Position numbers and translations under genes: made by a program. Below, piece after piece: positions 41,965 through 49,740 of a stretch of 49,740 bases of DNA. The notes under the pieces were generated by a model. That model was not told where the DNA came from and searched no databases. It worked only from the letters and a program-made list of their open reading frames with translations. The DNA lies in contig JAIXRB010000129.1 of NCBI GenBank assembly GCA_027485405.1, positions 1 through 49,740 on the forward strand, given 5' to 3'. This DNA comes from Leptospiraceae bacterium. Lineage in GTDB: Bacteria; Spirochaetota; Leptospiria; Leptospirales; Leptospiraceae. Position 1 is the first letter of the stretch. Each line of letters opens with the position of its first letter.

Positions 41965-44088
41965 TTAGGCGAGGTTTTCCGCAACTAGTTCAGCGATATC
42001 TCTTACCTTCACTGCATCTATCTTGTCAGCGTTCTTTACTCCATCTGTAATCATAGTTATACAGAATGGGCAAGCTGTTGCGATAGTAGTAGCACCAGTA
42101 TCTAGAAGCTGTCCTGTTCGCTTTGTGTTCACTCGCGTGCTCTCTGGATTGGATTCGTCTACATGTTCTTCCATCCAGTATTGAGCTCCACCAGCACCAC
42201 AGCAGAGACCTTTGCCTCTTTGGTCGATAGGTTCTTCTATTTTTCCACCAGAGACTTTTTTAACGAGTTCTCGTGGGTTTTCATAGTTGTTGTTGTATCG
42301 GCCAATATAACAAGAGTCATGATAAGTATACTTTCCGCTAGCGGCATCGGCACTTACTTTGACGTCGATTTTCTTTTCGTTCGCCAATTGATTGATAAAC
42401 TCTGAGTGGTGGACTACATCAAAATTCCCCCCAAATTGAGGGTATTCGTTTTTGATTGTATTGTAGCAGTGAGGGCAAGCGGTCACAATTTTCTTGATTC
42501 CGTATCCGTTCATAGTGTCTACGTTTTGTTGCGCAAGGGTTTGGTAGAGATATTCGTTTCCACCTCGTCTAGCGGAATCTCCAGAACATCCTTCTTCGGT
42601 TCCTAAAATTCCAAAGTTCACGTTTGCTTTCTTCATGATTTTAACGAAGTCTTGGGAGATCTTTTTGTTTCTTTCATCGAAAGCCCCAGCACAGCCTACC
42701 CAATAGAGCACATCTATGTTTTTGTCTTCTGTTTCACCCAGAATCTTTACATCCAGGCCTTGGGCCCAATCAGCTCTGGTATGCGCTCCCACTCCCCATG
42801 GGTTGGAATTGTTTTCCATGTTTGTGAAGGCTTTTTGAAGTTCTGGGCTCATTTTTGATTCAGCCAAAACTAAGTGTCTTCGCATTTCAATGATGGCATT
42901 GACTTGGTTGTTTCCCACAGGACAAGCTTCCACGCAAGCATAGCAAGTTGTGCAACCCCAGATGGCTTCTTCACTCAAACCTTCGTAAGTGTTGATAACC
43001 CCTGTTTCAAGCGCCGAGACTGCTTCTTTGGCTTCTTCTGGCGTTTTGCCTGTTCTGGCTTTGTCCACTTCTGGCATTTTTTCTAAAAGGGCATGCTTTA
43101 GTTCTACGATGATGGCTTTTGGATTTAAAACCTTTCCCGTTCGATTGGCAGGGCACTCCACTTGGCAACGTCCACATTCAATGCAAGACATACCATCTAG
43201 AAGGTTTGGCCAAGGAAAGTCTTCGACTCTGTTTGAACCCCAAACCGCATTTTCATCGTCTAGGTTCAATTTGGAAAGTTGACCCTTCGGAGTGTCCGTC
43301 GCTAGGAAATAATTCACTGGAGCAAAAATCAAGTGGGCATGCTTTGAAGTTGGAACGTATAGCATGAATGAAAAGACAGTAAGGATGTGACCCCACCACA
43401 TAACTTGGTAAAAAGAATCAGCAGATGAATTCTCTATGCCCACAGCAGATAAAATGAATCCGATTCCTCCATCGATGAAACCATGGCTCATACCCGCTGT
43501 TAAGTAGTCGGCAGAGACGGTCTTAGCTCCATTCCCAAGTAAGGTTGTCACCATCAAAGTAGAGATCATACCAATCACAATCGCGGAAGCGGGTGAGTGA
43601 ACGTCTAATCCCTTTGCTTTTTGGATCCATCGTCTCCAAGCAAAGAAGCCTAAGCCTATTAAAACTAAGATGGAAACAAAATTGAGCACTTGCTCATACA
43701 AATGGTTGGCTTGTTCGCCAAACAAAGATTCTAGAAGAGCAAACTTATAGACTTCTTTTATAGAAAGACCGAAGATCCATCCAAAGGATCCGGCAATGAT
43801 CTGATTTGTTGTATGCAAAACATAAACTAGAAATCCGTAAAAAATAAAGGCATGCATGATCCCACGAAGAGGCTCTCGGAAGTTCTTTTTTTGGAGGATT
43901 ACGTTTTCAAAAACGCTCCTGGCTCGGAACGCTAAGTTTGAGCTCTTTTTTGCATCTTCGTTGAACGATGCTGGTCGCCCCTGGAAAATCAATCTCAAGC
44001 GATAGAGAACGGCTCTAACGAAAACAACATTGGCAACTGCGAACAGTACCACAAAGATTAGGTGAAATAGTATACGTCCAATTTCCAT
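41965..44088 (-). CDS. EtfD-like membrane iron-sulfur oxidoreductase (HdrD/NarI-type fusion)
   Basis: A 707-residue protein with about six N-terminal helices of NarI/cytochrome-b-like type (about 1-255), two 4Fe-4S ferredoxin sites (CIECGRCQVECP and CTTCYACVEACP, about 305-400) and two CCG-type cysteine domains (about 460-700): first WVGCAG, EEGCSGD, ACPHC, second HDSC, LCCGAGG, ACPFC. In the first, the CC pair is C-S. The layout matches single-chain ETF:menaquinone oxidoreductases such as mycobacterial EtfD, which pass electrons from fatty-acid oxidation to quinone. The neighbour mqnC makes menaquinone. The EtfD role is inference. Ends 78 bases from the terminator. Confidence 0.85.
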   Translation of the reverse strand: MEIGRILFHLIFVVLFAVANVVFVRAVLYRLRLIFQGRPASFNEDAKKSSNLAFRARSVFENVILQKKNFREPLRGIMHAFIFYGFLVYVLHTTNQIIAGSFGWIFGLSIKEVYKFALLESLFGEQANHLYEQVLNFVSILVLIGLGFFAWRRWIQKAKGLDVHSPASAIVIGMISTLMVTTLLGNGAKTVSADYLTAGMSHGFIDGGIGFILSAVGIENSSADSFYQVMWWGHILTVFSFMLYVPTSKHAHLIFAPVNYFLATDTPKGQLSKLNLDDENAVWGSNRVEDFPWPNLLDGMSCIECGRCQVECPANRTGKVLNPKAIIVELKHALLEKMPEVDKARTGKTPEEAKEAVSALETGVINTYEGLSEEAIWGCTTCYACVEACPVGNNQVNAIIEMRRHLVLAESKMSPELQKAFTNMENNSNPWGVGAHTRADWAQGLDVKILGETEDKNIDVLYWVGCAGAFDERNKKISQDFVKIMKKANVNFGILGTEEGCSGDSARRGGNEYLYQTLAQQNVDTMNGYGIKKIVTACPHCYNTIKNEYPQFGGNFDVVHHSEFINQLANEKKIDVKVSADAASGKYTYHDSCYIGRYNNNYENPRELVKKVSGGKIEEPIDQRGKGLCCGAGGAQYWMEEHVDESNPESTRVNTKRTGQLLDTGATTIATACPFCITMITDGVKNADKIDAVKVRDIAELVAENLA

Positions 44089-44178
44089 GAATCAATTTGC
44101 CCTTTACACTAAGTTTATAGCTTCCACCATTCTCGGGAAGTAGAGGCTGTCGAGGAAAAATCAAATGGATTGTTTGCC

Positions 44179-44193
44179 TGAGAACTGTTCTCA
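44179..44193. promoter_or_regulatory. Perfect palindrome upstream of mqnC
   Basis: TGAGAACTGTTCTCA is a perfect 7-base inverted repeat around one central T, 22 bases before the mqnC ATG, in the 127-base divergent gap with the EtfD-like gene. It is too short in stem-loop terms to be a terminator and has no T run. It is a candidate binding site for a dimeric repressor acting on mqnC or on both genes. The regulator is unknown. Confidence 0.55.
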
Positions 44194-44215
44194 ATAAGTC
44201 AAAGAAATAGACCCT

Positions 44216-45316
44216 ATGGAACCCAATCTTTTTTCATTCGATAACGATTCACAAACTTCCCAAATCTTAAAAAAGGCGGCTGGGGGAATTCGGATTTCTC
44301 CTGAAGAAGCTCTACTTTTGTATGAAGAGGGGGATTTTCTCCAAATTCAAATGGTGGCTCGTTATCTACGTGAAAAAGTCAGACCTGGCAACCAGGCAAG
44401 CTATACCATGTTTCGAGTGGTCAACTATACAAATTATTGCAACGTAGAGTGTAGCTTTTGCTCTTTTATGGATGAAATCGGAAATGGCAAAGGTTATGTG
44501 CTAAGCCTTGCCCAGGTTTTAGAAAAAATGGACTATGCCATGGAAATGGGTGCCGATCAGATTTTCTTACAAGGGGGGGTCTATCCTGATCTACCTTACG
44601 ATTATTATCTCAAACTTTTACAAGGTATCAAAGACCGATTTCCAAAAATGCATATTAGAGCGTTTTCCCCTGTTGAAATTCTGAACCTTGAAACCCTCAC
44701 AGGAAAACCCCTTCGGGAAGTATTGCGGGAAATGAAATCAGCTGGACTGGATTCCGTTCCGGGTGCTGGTGCGGAAATTCTTACAGAACGTATGCGACAA
44801 ATAATCTCACCTAAGAAAGCATCGGTTTCTGAATGGGTGCGTGCCATGGAGACTTGTCACGAAGAGAGTTTGCCTGGGTCGGCAAATATAGTCTTCGGTT
44901 CCGAAGAAACAAAGGCAGAAGTGATAGAGCATCTCCAGGTCATTCGAAACTTGCAAGATCGTACAGGTGGTTTTTTATCTTTCATTCCCTGGACCTTCCA
45001 ACCTCAAACCAAACGATTTTTGGTTCGGGGTGTTCCAACAACGGAGTATTTGAAAGTCCTAGGGATTTCGCGTATTTTCTTAGATAACATTCCGCATATA
45101 GAAACCTCTGTTATGGTTCTAGGGAAGGGTGTGGGTCAGCTCGCTCTCTCTAGTGGAGCAGATGATGTTTCATCTGTGGTAATTGAAGAGAACGTTCTTC
45201 GCTCCTTTGGATTAAAAACCGAAAAAGAAGCGGTTAAATTTTTGAAAGAAGGCGGGTTTCAACCAATTAGAAGAGACTTGCTGTATAGAGAGGTGCAGTC
45301 TTTAGAAGCTGGATAA
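44216..45316 (+). CDS. mqnC: Dehypoxanthine futalosine cyclase MqnC (radical SAM)
   Basis: A 366-residue radical-SAM enzyme with C75-x3-C79-x2-C82 (NYTNYCNVECSFCSF). Further family features are FLQGGVYPDL, IRAFSPVEI, GLDSVPGAGAEIL, IISPKKAS, FIPWTFQP and DNIPHIETS. MqnC cyclises dehypoxanthine futalosine on the way to menaquinone. The related MqnE has a different active-site pattern around GLDS-PGGGAE; the sequence here fits MqnC better. The divergent partner is a putative menaquinone-reducing oxidoreductase, so the pair makes functional sense. A 15-base palindrome lies 22 bases upstream. Confidence 0.92.
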   Translation: MEPNLFSFDNDSQTSQILKKAAGGIRISPEEALLLYEEGDFLQIQMVARYLREKVRPGNQASYTMFRVVNYTNYCNVECSFCSFMDEIGNGKGYVLSLAQVLEKMDYAMEMGADQIFLQGGVYPDLPYDYYLKLLQGIKDRFPKMHIRAFSPVEILNLETLTGKPLREVLREMKSAGLDSVPGAGAEILTERMRQIISPKKASVSEWVRAMETCHEESLPGSANIVFGSEETKAEVIEHLQVIRNLQDRTGGFLSFIPWTFQPQTKRFLVRGVPTTEYLKVLGISRIFLDNIPHIETSVMVLGKGVGQLALSSGADDVSSVVIEENVLRSFGLKTEKEAVKFLKEGGFQPIRRDLLYREVQSLEAG

Positions 45317-45326
45317 TCCGTTTTCC

Positions 45327-46520
45327 TCACTTCACAATTGTAACTCGATTGCGGCCTTCGTGTTTTGATTTGTAGAGAGCCTCATCGATTTTATGATACA
45401 ATTCGTCAAAGCTAGGATCCTCAGATGCTGGAAACAAAGAGCCCCCAATAGAAACTGTCATTTGAACAAAATTGCCATCTGAATGAAACATTGGAATTTT
45501 GAGAGTTTCCATCTTTTCTCGAATGCTTTCTGTTAATGTTACAAGCCCACTTTCATCGATAGGGGATGCCAAAATACAAAACTCATCGCCACCGATGCGA
45601 GCGGCAATATCTGTAGCCCTAACTCTAGATTTCAGTGTTTTTGCAAAAGCCTGAATGGATAAATCTCCTTGCTTGTGACCGTGTTTGTCGTTGATCATTT
45701 TTAAACGATCTAAGTCTAAAATCACCAGTCCTATATTGAGGTTTTCTCGTTTGGCTCTTTTTTTGTACAACTCAAATTGTTCTAATAAATGTCTTCTGTT
45801 GTACAATTCTGTCATTGAATCAATTCGCGATAGTTCTTGAATCTTTTGATTTGTTTTTAAGAGTTTGCCGACAGTTACTCGAAGTCTAATCTTATGTCTA
45901 TACTCTTCAAATCGCCAAAAATTGATTAGGAGATTTGCAATGAACCCAGCAAACAATAAAAAGAGAACCATAAAGAAATTTTGCGAAACTTCGTAGCTGT
46001 CCAGTTTTAAACTTTTTGATAACATTAGGTTTAATGGAAGAAAGAGAACAAAATGAACTACGCTAAACATAATTACCCGAATTGGTTCAATCCAAAGAAT
46101 AATGCTAGCACTTGTTATGGCTAAGGCTGAGCTGTAGAGATAGAAAGAATGATTTAAACTATCGAAAATCATCATCGGTATATGTAGAAGAACCAATGAA
46201 AAGATAAAGAAAACCATATTTGAAAAAAGGTGTCTTTCAAAGAAACGGACTCGAAATTTAGCAAAACAAAAAGCAATCAAACTAATCAAAATACAAAGAA
46301 CTCTCAAAACCGCAATGCTAAAGATAGTCTCCTCGTCCTTGATCAATGTGGTTATAAAGATCAAAGGAAGCAGAGAAGTTACTCCCGTTAACAATCCGTA
46401 GATCATAACCGAAGCCCTAGCATCAGTATAGTTCGCGGCTAAAAAAGTAGGGTGGTAGGTCTGTAAAAAAAGCCTTTTGAAAAGTAGAAAACCAATTCTT
46501 AAATTATAAACAGACTTCAT
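45327..46520 (-). CDS. Membrane diguanylate cyclase (GGDEF)
   Basis: A 397-residue protein with about six or seven N-terminal helices (about 38-203), a short coiled linker and a GGDEF domain (about 232-397). The active motif is RIGGDEF (GGDEF 310-314) and an inhibitory I-site RATD sits at 301-304, five residues upstream as in PleD, so it should make cyclic di-GMP with product feedback. The membrane part has no named sensor domain. Its ATG overlaps the stop of the GerMN gene by one base (TAATG), which suggests coupled translation. Convergent with mqnC, 10 bases apart. Confidence 0.94.
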   Translation of the reverse strand: MKSVYNLRIGFLLFKRLFLQTYHPTFLAANYTDARASVMIYGLLTGVTSLLPLIFITTLIKDEETIFSIAVLRVLCILISLIAFCFAKFRVRFFERHLFSNMVFFIFSLVLLHIPMMIFDSLNHSFYLYSSALAITSASIILWIEPIRVIMFSVVHFVLFLPLNLMLSKSLKLDSYEVSQNFFMVLFLLFAGFIANLLINFWRFEEYRHKIRLRVTVGKLLKTNQKIQELSRIDSMTELYNRRHLLEQFELYKKRAKRENLNIGLVILDLDRLKMINDKHGHKQGDLSIQAFAKTLKSRVRATDIAARIGGDEFCILASPIDESGLVTLTESIREKMETLKIPMFHSDGNFVQMTVSIGGSLFPASEDPSFDELYHKIDEALYKSKHEGRNRVTIVK

Positions 46521-47308
46521 TAAAAGATAATTGTTTTTCTGTTTTCTCTAACTAGAATCTCGGGTAAGGGCAGTCCATCTCCTCCCAGGGATTTCAATTT
46601 TCTGTCTTCCACGTAAATTTTCAAGCCAGTGATTCCGAAGTTTCCGATGAAGCTAAAACAGATCTGATCCATTCGATCTTTGAGTATCTCTGGGCTCCCC
46701 CCATATTCAATATCTGAAGACAAAGAAAGGTGCAAAATTCCATTTTCAATTCGATACCCGCGCTTGAATCTGAGTTTTTTGGGTATGGCATTTAAAACTG
46801 CCTTTTCCTTTTCTTCAAGATTTGGGCCTTTGATCAATTCAGTCAAGATAAAAGGAATAGGGTCACCACCTGAGAACTCTCGGGTAACTTTGACCAATTG
46901 CGACTGACTTTTCTTACCTTGACCATAAAACTTCAGAAAGTAGACGGGAATGTAACTCGCTTTCTCCGCTAACGGTTTGGTTTCTTGGAAACCTTTTTTT
47001 TCAATGGAAGAATGGTCTTCTTTTCCAGAATCAACAACTGGTATGATATCATCTCCGACTGGAATTGGTTCTAAAGCCTCTTCTTCCCAAGCGAGGTCAT
47101 CTTCCCACTCTTTATCGGTCAAGGGGTCGGTCTTGGGTTTGCTTTGGAAAGTAGATTTGCCGATATTGCGAAACTGGTCTTTTGCGAAGACACCCTGGGA
47201 GGGAACTCCTAAAGACTTTTCTATGAGAACCAGAACAAAGAAGATTCCGAGCAAAAAGTAGACCAATGATCGGTTCTTGTCTGCCGTTGCGTTGGGAGGG
47301 GGAGCCAT
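46520..47308 (-). CDS. Membrane-anchored GerMN-domain protein
   Basis: About 262 residues: one N-terminal helix (about 15-34), a low-complexity Asp/Glu/Pro/Ser-rich linker (about 55-115) and a GerMN domain (about 125-255), seen in VYFLKFYGQ, ILTELIKGPNLEEKEKAVLNAIP in part (TELIKGPNLEEKEKAVL), GYRIENGILHLSLSSDI and NFGITGLKIYVED. GerMN domains occur in spore germination protein GerM and in non-sporulating bacteria, often in cell-wall or lipoprotein contexts. ATG 47308 is used; a GTG two codons upstream is also possible. Its stop touches the diguanylate cyclase start, so the pair may form a small envelope-signalling operon. Confidence 0.84.
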   Translation of the reverse strand: MAPPPNATADKNRSLVYFLLGIFFVLVLIEKSLGVPSQGVFAKDQFRNIGKSTFQSKPKTDPLTDKEWEDDLAWEEEALEPIPVGDDIIPVVDSGKEDHSSIEKKGFQETKPLAEKASYIPVYFLKFYGQGKKSQSQLVKVTREFSGGDPIPFILTELIKGPNLEEKEKAVLNAIPKKLRFKRGYRIENGILHLSLSSDIEYGGSPEILKDRMDQICFSFIGNFGITGLKIYVEDRKLKSLGGDGLPLPEILVRENRKTIIF

Positions 47309-47349
47309 TGCCACATCATAGATGTCGGCTGTTCTGCCAATTTTTTACT

Positions 47350-48024
47350 TTAAAAAATTGCCTTTAGGTCATCTAACTGAACAAGTTTCCATTCAAAATC
47401 GGGCACTTCTCCAGGGGGAGAGTGGCCATAGTCACAATAGGCAAATCGGCAACCGTTTTGTCTTGCGGCTTCCCAATCGCTGAACCTGTCTCCAATCATA
47501 GCAATGCAGTTTCCAGGTAGAGAATACTTGCGTATGTAGGTGGCAAGGATTTCCCCTTTGGTTTTGATACTGTTTTGATCGATAGTCACAATGGGTTCAA
47601 AGAACCCTCGAACCCCTGCCGTTTCAAGGACAGTTTCTATGTAAGGTAGTCTGCCATTGGAAGCACAGGATATGCTGTAACCTTGGTCTTTGAGATACCT
47701 AAGGGTTGAACCCAATCCAGAGTAAAAATCTCCTCCGCCGTTTCGAATCGAATCGCAGAGAAGCTCTAAAACACGAACAGATATGTTCTCTCGTTCTTCT
47801 GAACTGAGTTCTGGGAATAGGTTTAGGAAGATATCTCGAACCGGTTTTCCTGTCTGAAAGAGAAGTTCTTCTTTGGAGGGTATAGATATGATGTTGGCTC
47901 CAGAGTCCTTGTATTCTTGGATTGCCTGGAGGTAAACAGATAGGATTATGCCTTCAGAAGAAAACAAGGTTCCATCCACATCGAAGGCAATCATTTTGAT
48001 TCCGTCTATGGGAGAAGCTGTCAT
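47350..48024 (-). CDS. HAD-superfamily phosphatase (phosphoglycolate phosphatase-like)
   Basis: A ~224-residue haloacid-dehalogenase hydrolase. Motif I is MIAFDVDGTLFSS (nucleophile and acid Asp), motif II SCASNGR, motif III the conserved Lys in SIKTKGEI, and motif IV MIGDRFSDWEAARQNG. The helical cap between motifs I and II is of the C1 type seen in phosphoglycolate phosphatase and beta-phosphoglucomutase. Substrate cannot be told. The ATG at 48024 is chosen because GGATAT precedes it; a TTG three codons earlier and an ATG at 47994 are less likely. Divergent from the kamA-like gene. Confidence 0.9.
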   Translation of the reverse strand: MTASPIDGIKMIAFDVDGTLFSSEGIILSVYLQAIQEYKDSGANIISIPSKEELLFQTGKPVRDIFLNLFPELSSEERENISVRVLELLCDSIRNGGGDFYSGLGSTLRYLKDQGYSISCASNGRLPYIETVLETAGVRGFFEPIVTIDQNSIKTKGEILATYIRKYSLPGNCIAMIGDRFSDWEAARQNGCRFAYCDYGHSPPGEVPDFEWKLVQLDDLKAIF

Positions 48025-48077
48025 TATATCCAAAAAAAATTCTTAACGCGTATTGGCAAGTAAAGGATTCAAACATC

Positions 48078-49250
48078 GTGCAACGAGATCAAATCATTCA
48101 TAACCGTGAAACACTTTACTCTGACGTTTGCTGGTCTGACCCTCTTTGGCAGTTACAGAATCGCATCAAAGCCAAAGATCTGGAACATTACTTTGATTTA
48201 ACAGAATCGGAGAAAAAAGGCATTTCAGGCACAATTCGGTTAAATGTGGCTACCACTCCTTATTATTTGAAGTTATCTGATCCCTTCGATCCCAATTGTT
48301 CGATTAGAAAGATGATCATTCCAACTGAGGAAGAAACTGTTCTTTCCCTAGAAGAAAGCCCTGATCCGTTGGACGAAGAAAAATTATCGCCCGTTCGAGG
48401 ATTGACACATATGTATCCAAACAGGGTTTTGCTTTTTTCCAATCATTCGTGTAGTGTTTACTGTCGACATTGCATGCGGGGGCGAAAAGTCTCTGACAAT
48501 TCAGAGCGCATAGACGAAGCAACCCTCAAAACTGCCTTTGATTACATTCGATCGCATTCAGAAATTGAAGATGTGGTGATCAGTGGTGGAGATCCACTCA
48601 ATCTAACTGACAATCGTATTGAATGGATTTTAAGTGAACTAGAATCTATAGAACATGTAAAAATTTGTCGCTTGGGGACCCGAAACCCAGTCACACTTCC
48701 TTTCCGAATCACGGATAATCTCTGTAAAATTATCGAGGATTACAATTCAGATCGTCTTTCCATTTTTTGCAATACTCAGTTCAACCATCCTAAGGAATGC
48801 ACAAAGGAATCCAAATCTGCGATCTTACGGCTTCTAAAATCAGGTGTTTCCGTAGGAAACCAAGCTGTCCTTTTGAAAGGTGTAAATGATTCAGGGGAAG
48901 TAATGCTTGCACTTCACAAAAAGCTTCTTGAAATGCGCGTTAGGGCATATTATCTCTATGATCCAGAGCTTATTCCTGGTTCCAGAGGCTTTCGAACCCC
49001 TTTGAACCGTGGGATTGAAATCATCCAATTCATGCGCGGAAAAATTGCTGGCATGGGCATACCTCAATTCGTAAATGATCTTCCTGGTGGCGGAGGTAAG
49101 ATCACAATGTCTCCGAATTGGTATCGTGGCTATATTTCTGAAGAACGAAAGCATGTGTTTGAATCGGCTGTTACGGGACGATTGCACTATTCTTTTGAAC
49201 CGTATGATTCAGATTATACGTATCCTGAATTTAAAGCCTTTTCTGAATGA
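48078..49250 (+). CDS. kamA: KamA-family radical-SAM aminomutase (lysine 2,3-aminomutase-like)
   Basis: A 390-residue PLP- and SAM-dependent aminomutase. The radical-SAM triad is C125/C129/C132 (HSCSVYCRHCMRGRK). The C-terminal PLP lysine is K341 in DLPGGGGKI, and Asp residues at the positions used by clostridial lysine 2,3-aminomutase for the substrate amine are kept (YLYDPEL, VNDLPGG), pointing to lysine or another basic substrate rather than glutamate. A two-residue longer loop lies before FRTPLNRGIEI. GTG start with AAGGA ten bases before. Its stop overlaps the ATP-grasp start (ATGA). EpmB is less likely because the C-terminal GGGGK motif is of the KAM type. Confidence 0.88.
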   Translation: MQRDQIIHNRETLYSDVCWSDPLWQLQNRIKAKDLEHYFDLTESEKKGISGTIRLNVATTPYYLKLSDPFDPNCSIRKMIIPTEEETVLSLEESPDPLDEEKLSPVRGLTHMYPNRVLLFSNHSCSVYCRHCMRGRKVSDNSERIDEATLKTAFDYIRSHSEIEDVVISGGDPLNLTDNRIEWILSELESIEHVKICRLGTRNPVTLPFRITDNLCKIIEDYNSDRLSIFCNTQFNHPKECTKESKSAILRLLKSGVSVGNQAVLLKGVNDSGEVMLALHKKLLEMRVRAYYLYDPELIPGSRGFRTPLNRGIEIIQFMRGKIAGMGIPQFVNDLPGGGGKITMSPNWYRGYISEERKHVFESAVTGRLHYSFEPYDSDYTYPEFKAFSE

Positions 49251-49740
49251 AAACGATACTACTCGCCTTTGACGTTCATAACCCAAATTGGGGAATTCTC
49301 AGCCAAGAATGGGAATCGCAAGAGTCCATTGAATTTCTAAAGAAAATATGTGAAGAATTGGGTTACAAAGTGTTCTTTGCAAATAATCCATTGGAATGGA
49401 TACACTGCATTGCAGAGAATAAACACCAATTGGATGATTTTTTTATTTGGAATGGAGTAGAGGGCTTTGGTTCTAGAAATCGGGAATCCTACATTCCCAG
49501 TTTAGCAGAAGCTATGGGTATTGCCCACTCTGGATCAGATGCGTTTTCCCAAGCGATCACTTTAGACAAAAAGTTAACAAAAGAGCAGTGTCGAATCCTT
49601 GGGATTCCTGTTTTACCAGATTATCTCTGGAGGCAAAATGAAGAATTGACTCAGGAAATCTGGAATCATTTTCCATGTTTTTTGAAACCGAATGGCGAAG
49701 GATCAAGTTTGGGAATTTCGTCTGATAATAGAGTCAACAA
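49247..49740 (+). CDS. D-Ala-D-Ala-ligase-like ATP-grasp enzyme, 3' end cut by window
   Basis: About 164 N-terminal residues are present. After MKTILLAFDVHNPN comes an N-terminal Rossmann-like domain, then MGIAHSGSDAFSQAI, LDKKLTKEQCRILGIPVLPD and FLKPNGEGSSLGIS, the order seen in D-alanine-D-alanine ligases (substrate-domain GS-DA, DK-TK, and the ATP-grasp KP-x-GSS). The ATGA overlap with the aminomutase implies a coupled pair. The N-terminal part is not typical of Ddl and no mur gene is near, so this may be a dedicated ligase that uses the aminomutase product. Substrate unknown. Confidence 0.85.
   Translation, partial: MKTILLAFDVHNPNWGILSQEWESQESIEFLKKICEELGYKVFFANNPLEWIHCIAENKHQLDDFFIWNGVEGFGSRNRESYIPSLAEAMGIAHSGSDAFSQAITLDKKLTKEQCRILGIPVLPDYLWRQNEELTQEIWNHFPCFLKPNGEGSSLGISSDNRVN

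Noticed and set aside
45187..45206. GAAGAGAACGTTCTTC near-palindrome
   Set aside because: It lies within the mqnC coding sequence, where the codons explain it; not treated as an operator.
1..49740. tRNA, rRNA, riboswitch and CRISPR signals
   Set aside because: The few intergenic gaps are too short or lack the needed cloverleaf, aptamer or direct-repeat structure; none could be supported by eye.

Overview
The window reads as a dense stretch of spirochaete chromosome, most probably from a Leptospira species. The inference rests on Leptospira-like lipoprotein signals (short hydrophobic signal ending in N-C, S-C or Q-C), abundant class III cyclase/GGDEF signalling, futalosine-type menaquinone synthesis (MqnC), frequent TTG and GTG starts, moderate-to-low GC and many secreted coiled-coil/TPR proteins without recognisable relatives. 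No rRNA, tRNA, CRISPR array or complete insertion sequence was seen. Both edges cut a gene: a Sua5-type tRNA-modification enzyme on the left and a D-Ala-D-Ala-ligase-like ATP-grasp enzyme on the right.

Layout. 1-5 kb: sua5 (partial), sppA on the minus strand overlapping it tail to tail, then uvrA. 5-10.8 kb: an acyl-CoA-dehydrogenase-like orphan, a minus-strand lipoprotein/OmpA-like/zinc-exporter (CDF) operon with overlapping genes, mgtE, and a small lipoprotein. 10.8-13.3 kb: the only accessory island, with a 5'-truncated Rpn-family nuclease tail, a Phd antitoxin next to a VapC toxin broken by an internal deletion, a non-coding 257-base stretch with minus-strand coding-like remnants, and an apparently intact AbiE (AbiEi/AbiEii) toxin-antitoxin pair. 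13.3-21.3 kb: LEA2 lipoprotein and xthA on minus; on plus a large receptor adenylate/guanylate cyclase followed at once by a FecR/Fn3-like-repeat protein and an IPT/DUF5683-like membrane protein. 21.3-29.6 kb: hisD-panC-mfd-lipoprotein-uppP-rlmI, nearly all touching or overlapping. 29.6-36 kb: J-domain-like membrane protein, miaB-lptF/G-pseudo-receiver protein, a secreted helical protein, an SRPBCC protein and a cysteine-free IscA/Nfu-like fusion. 36-40 kb: a two-gene secreted operon (TPR/NHL/VWA-like, then TPR/FlgT-like). 40-49.7 kb: prfC, a bidirectional terminator, an EtfD-like membrane iron-sulfur oxidoreductase, mqnC, GerMN and GGDEF proteins, a HAD phosphatase, and a KamA-type aminomutase coupled to an ATP-grasp ligase.

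How the genes fit together. Housekeeping themes are DNA repair (uvrA, mfd, xthA), tRNA/rRNA modification and translation (sua5, miaB, rlmI-like, prfC), envelope building (uppP, lptF/G, sppA, OmpA-like), cofactors and amino acids (hisD, panC, mqnC) and quinone-linked electron flow (EtfD-like plus mqnC). The least explained and most interesting parts are the cyclase/FecR/DUF5683 operon, the TPR-NHL-VWA operon, the cysteine-free iron-sulfur-scaffold-like fusion, and the aminomutase/ATP-grasp pair at the right edge. All functional names are from motif recognition by eye; no database search was run.
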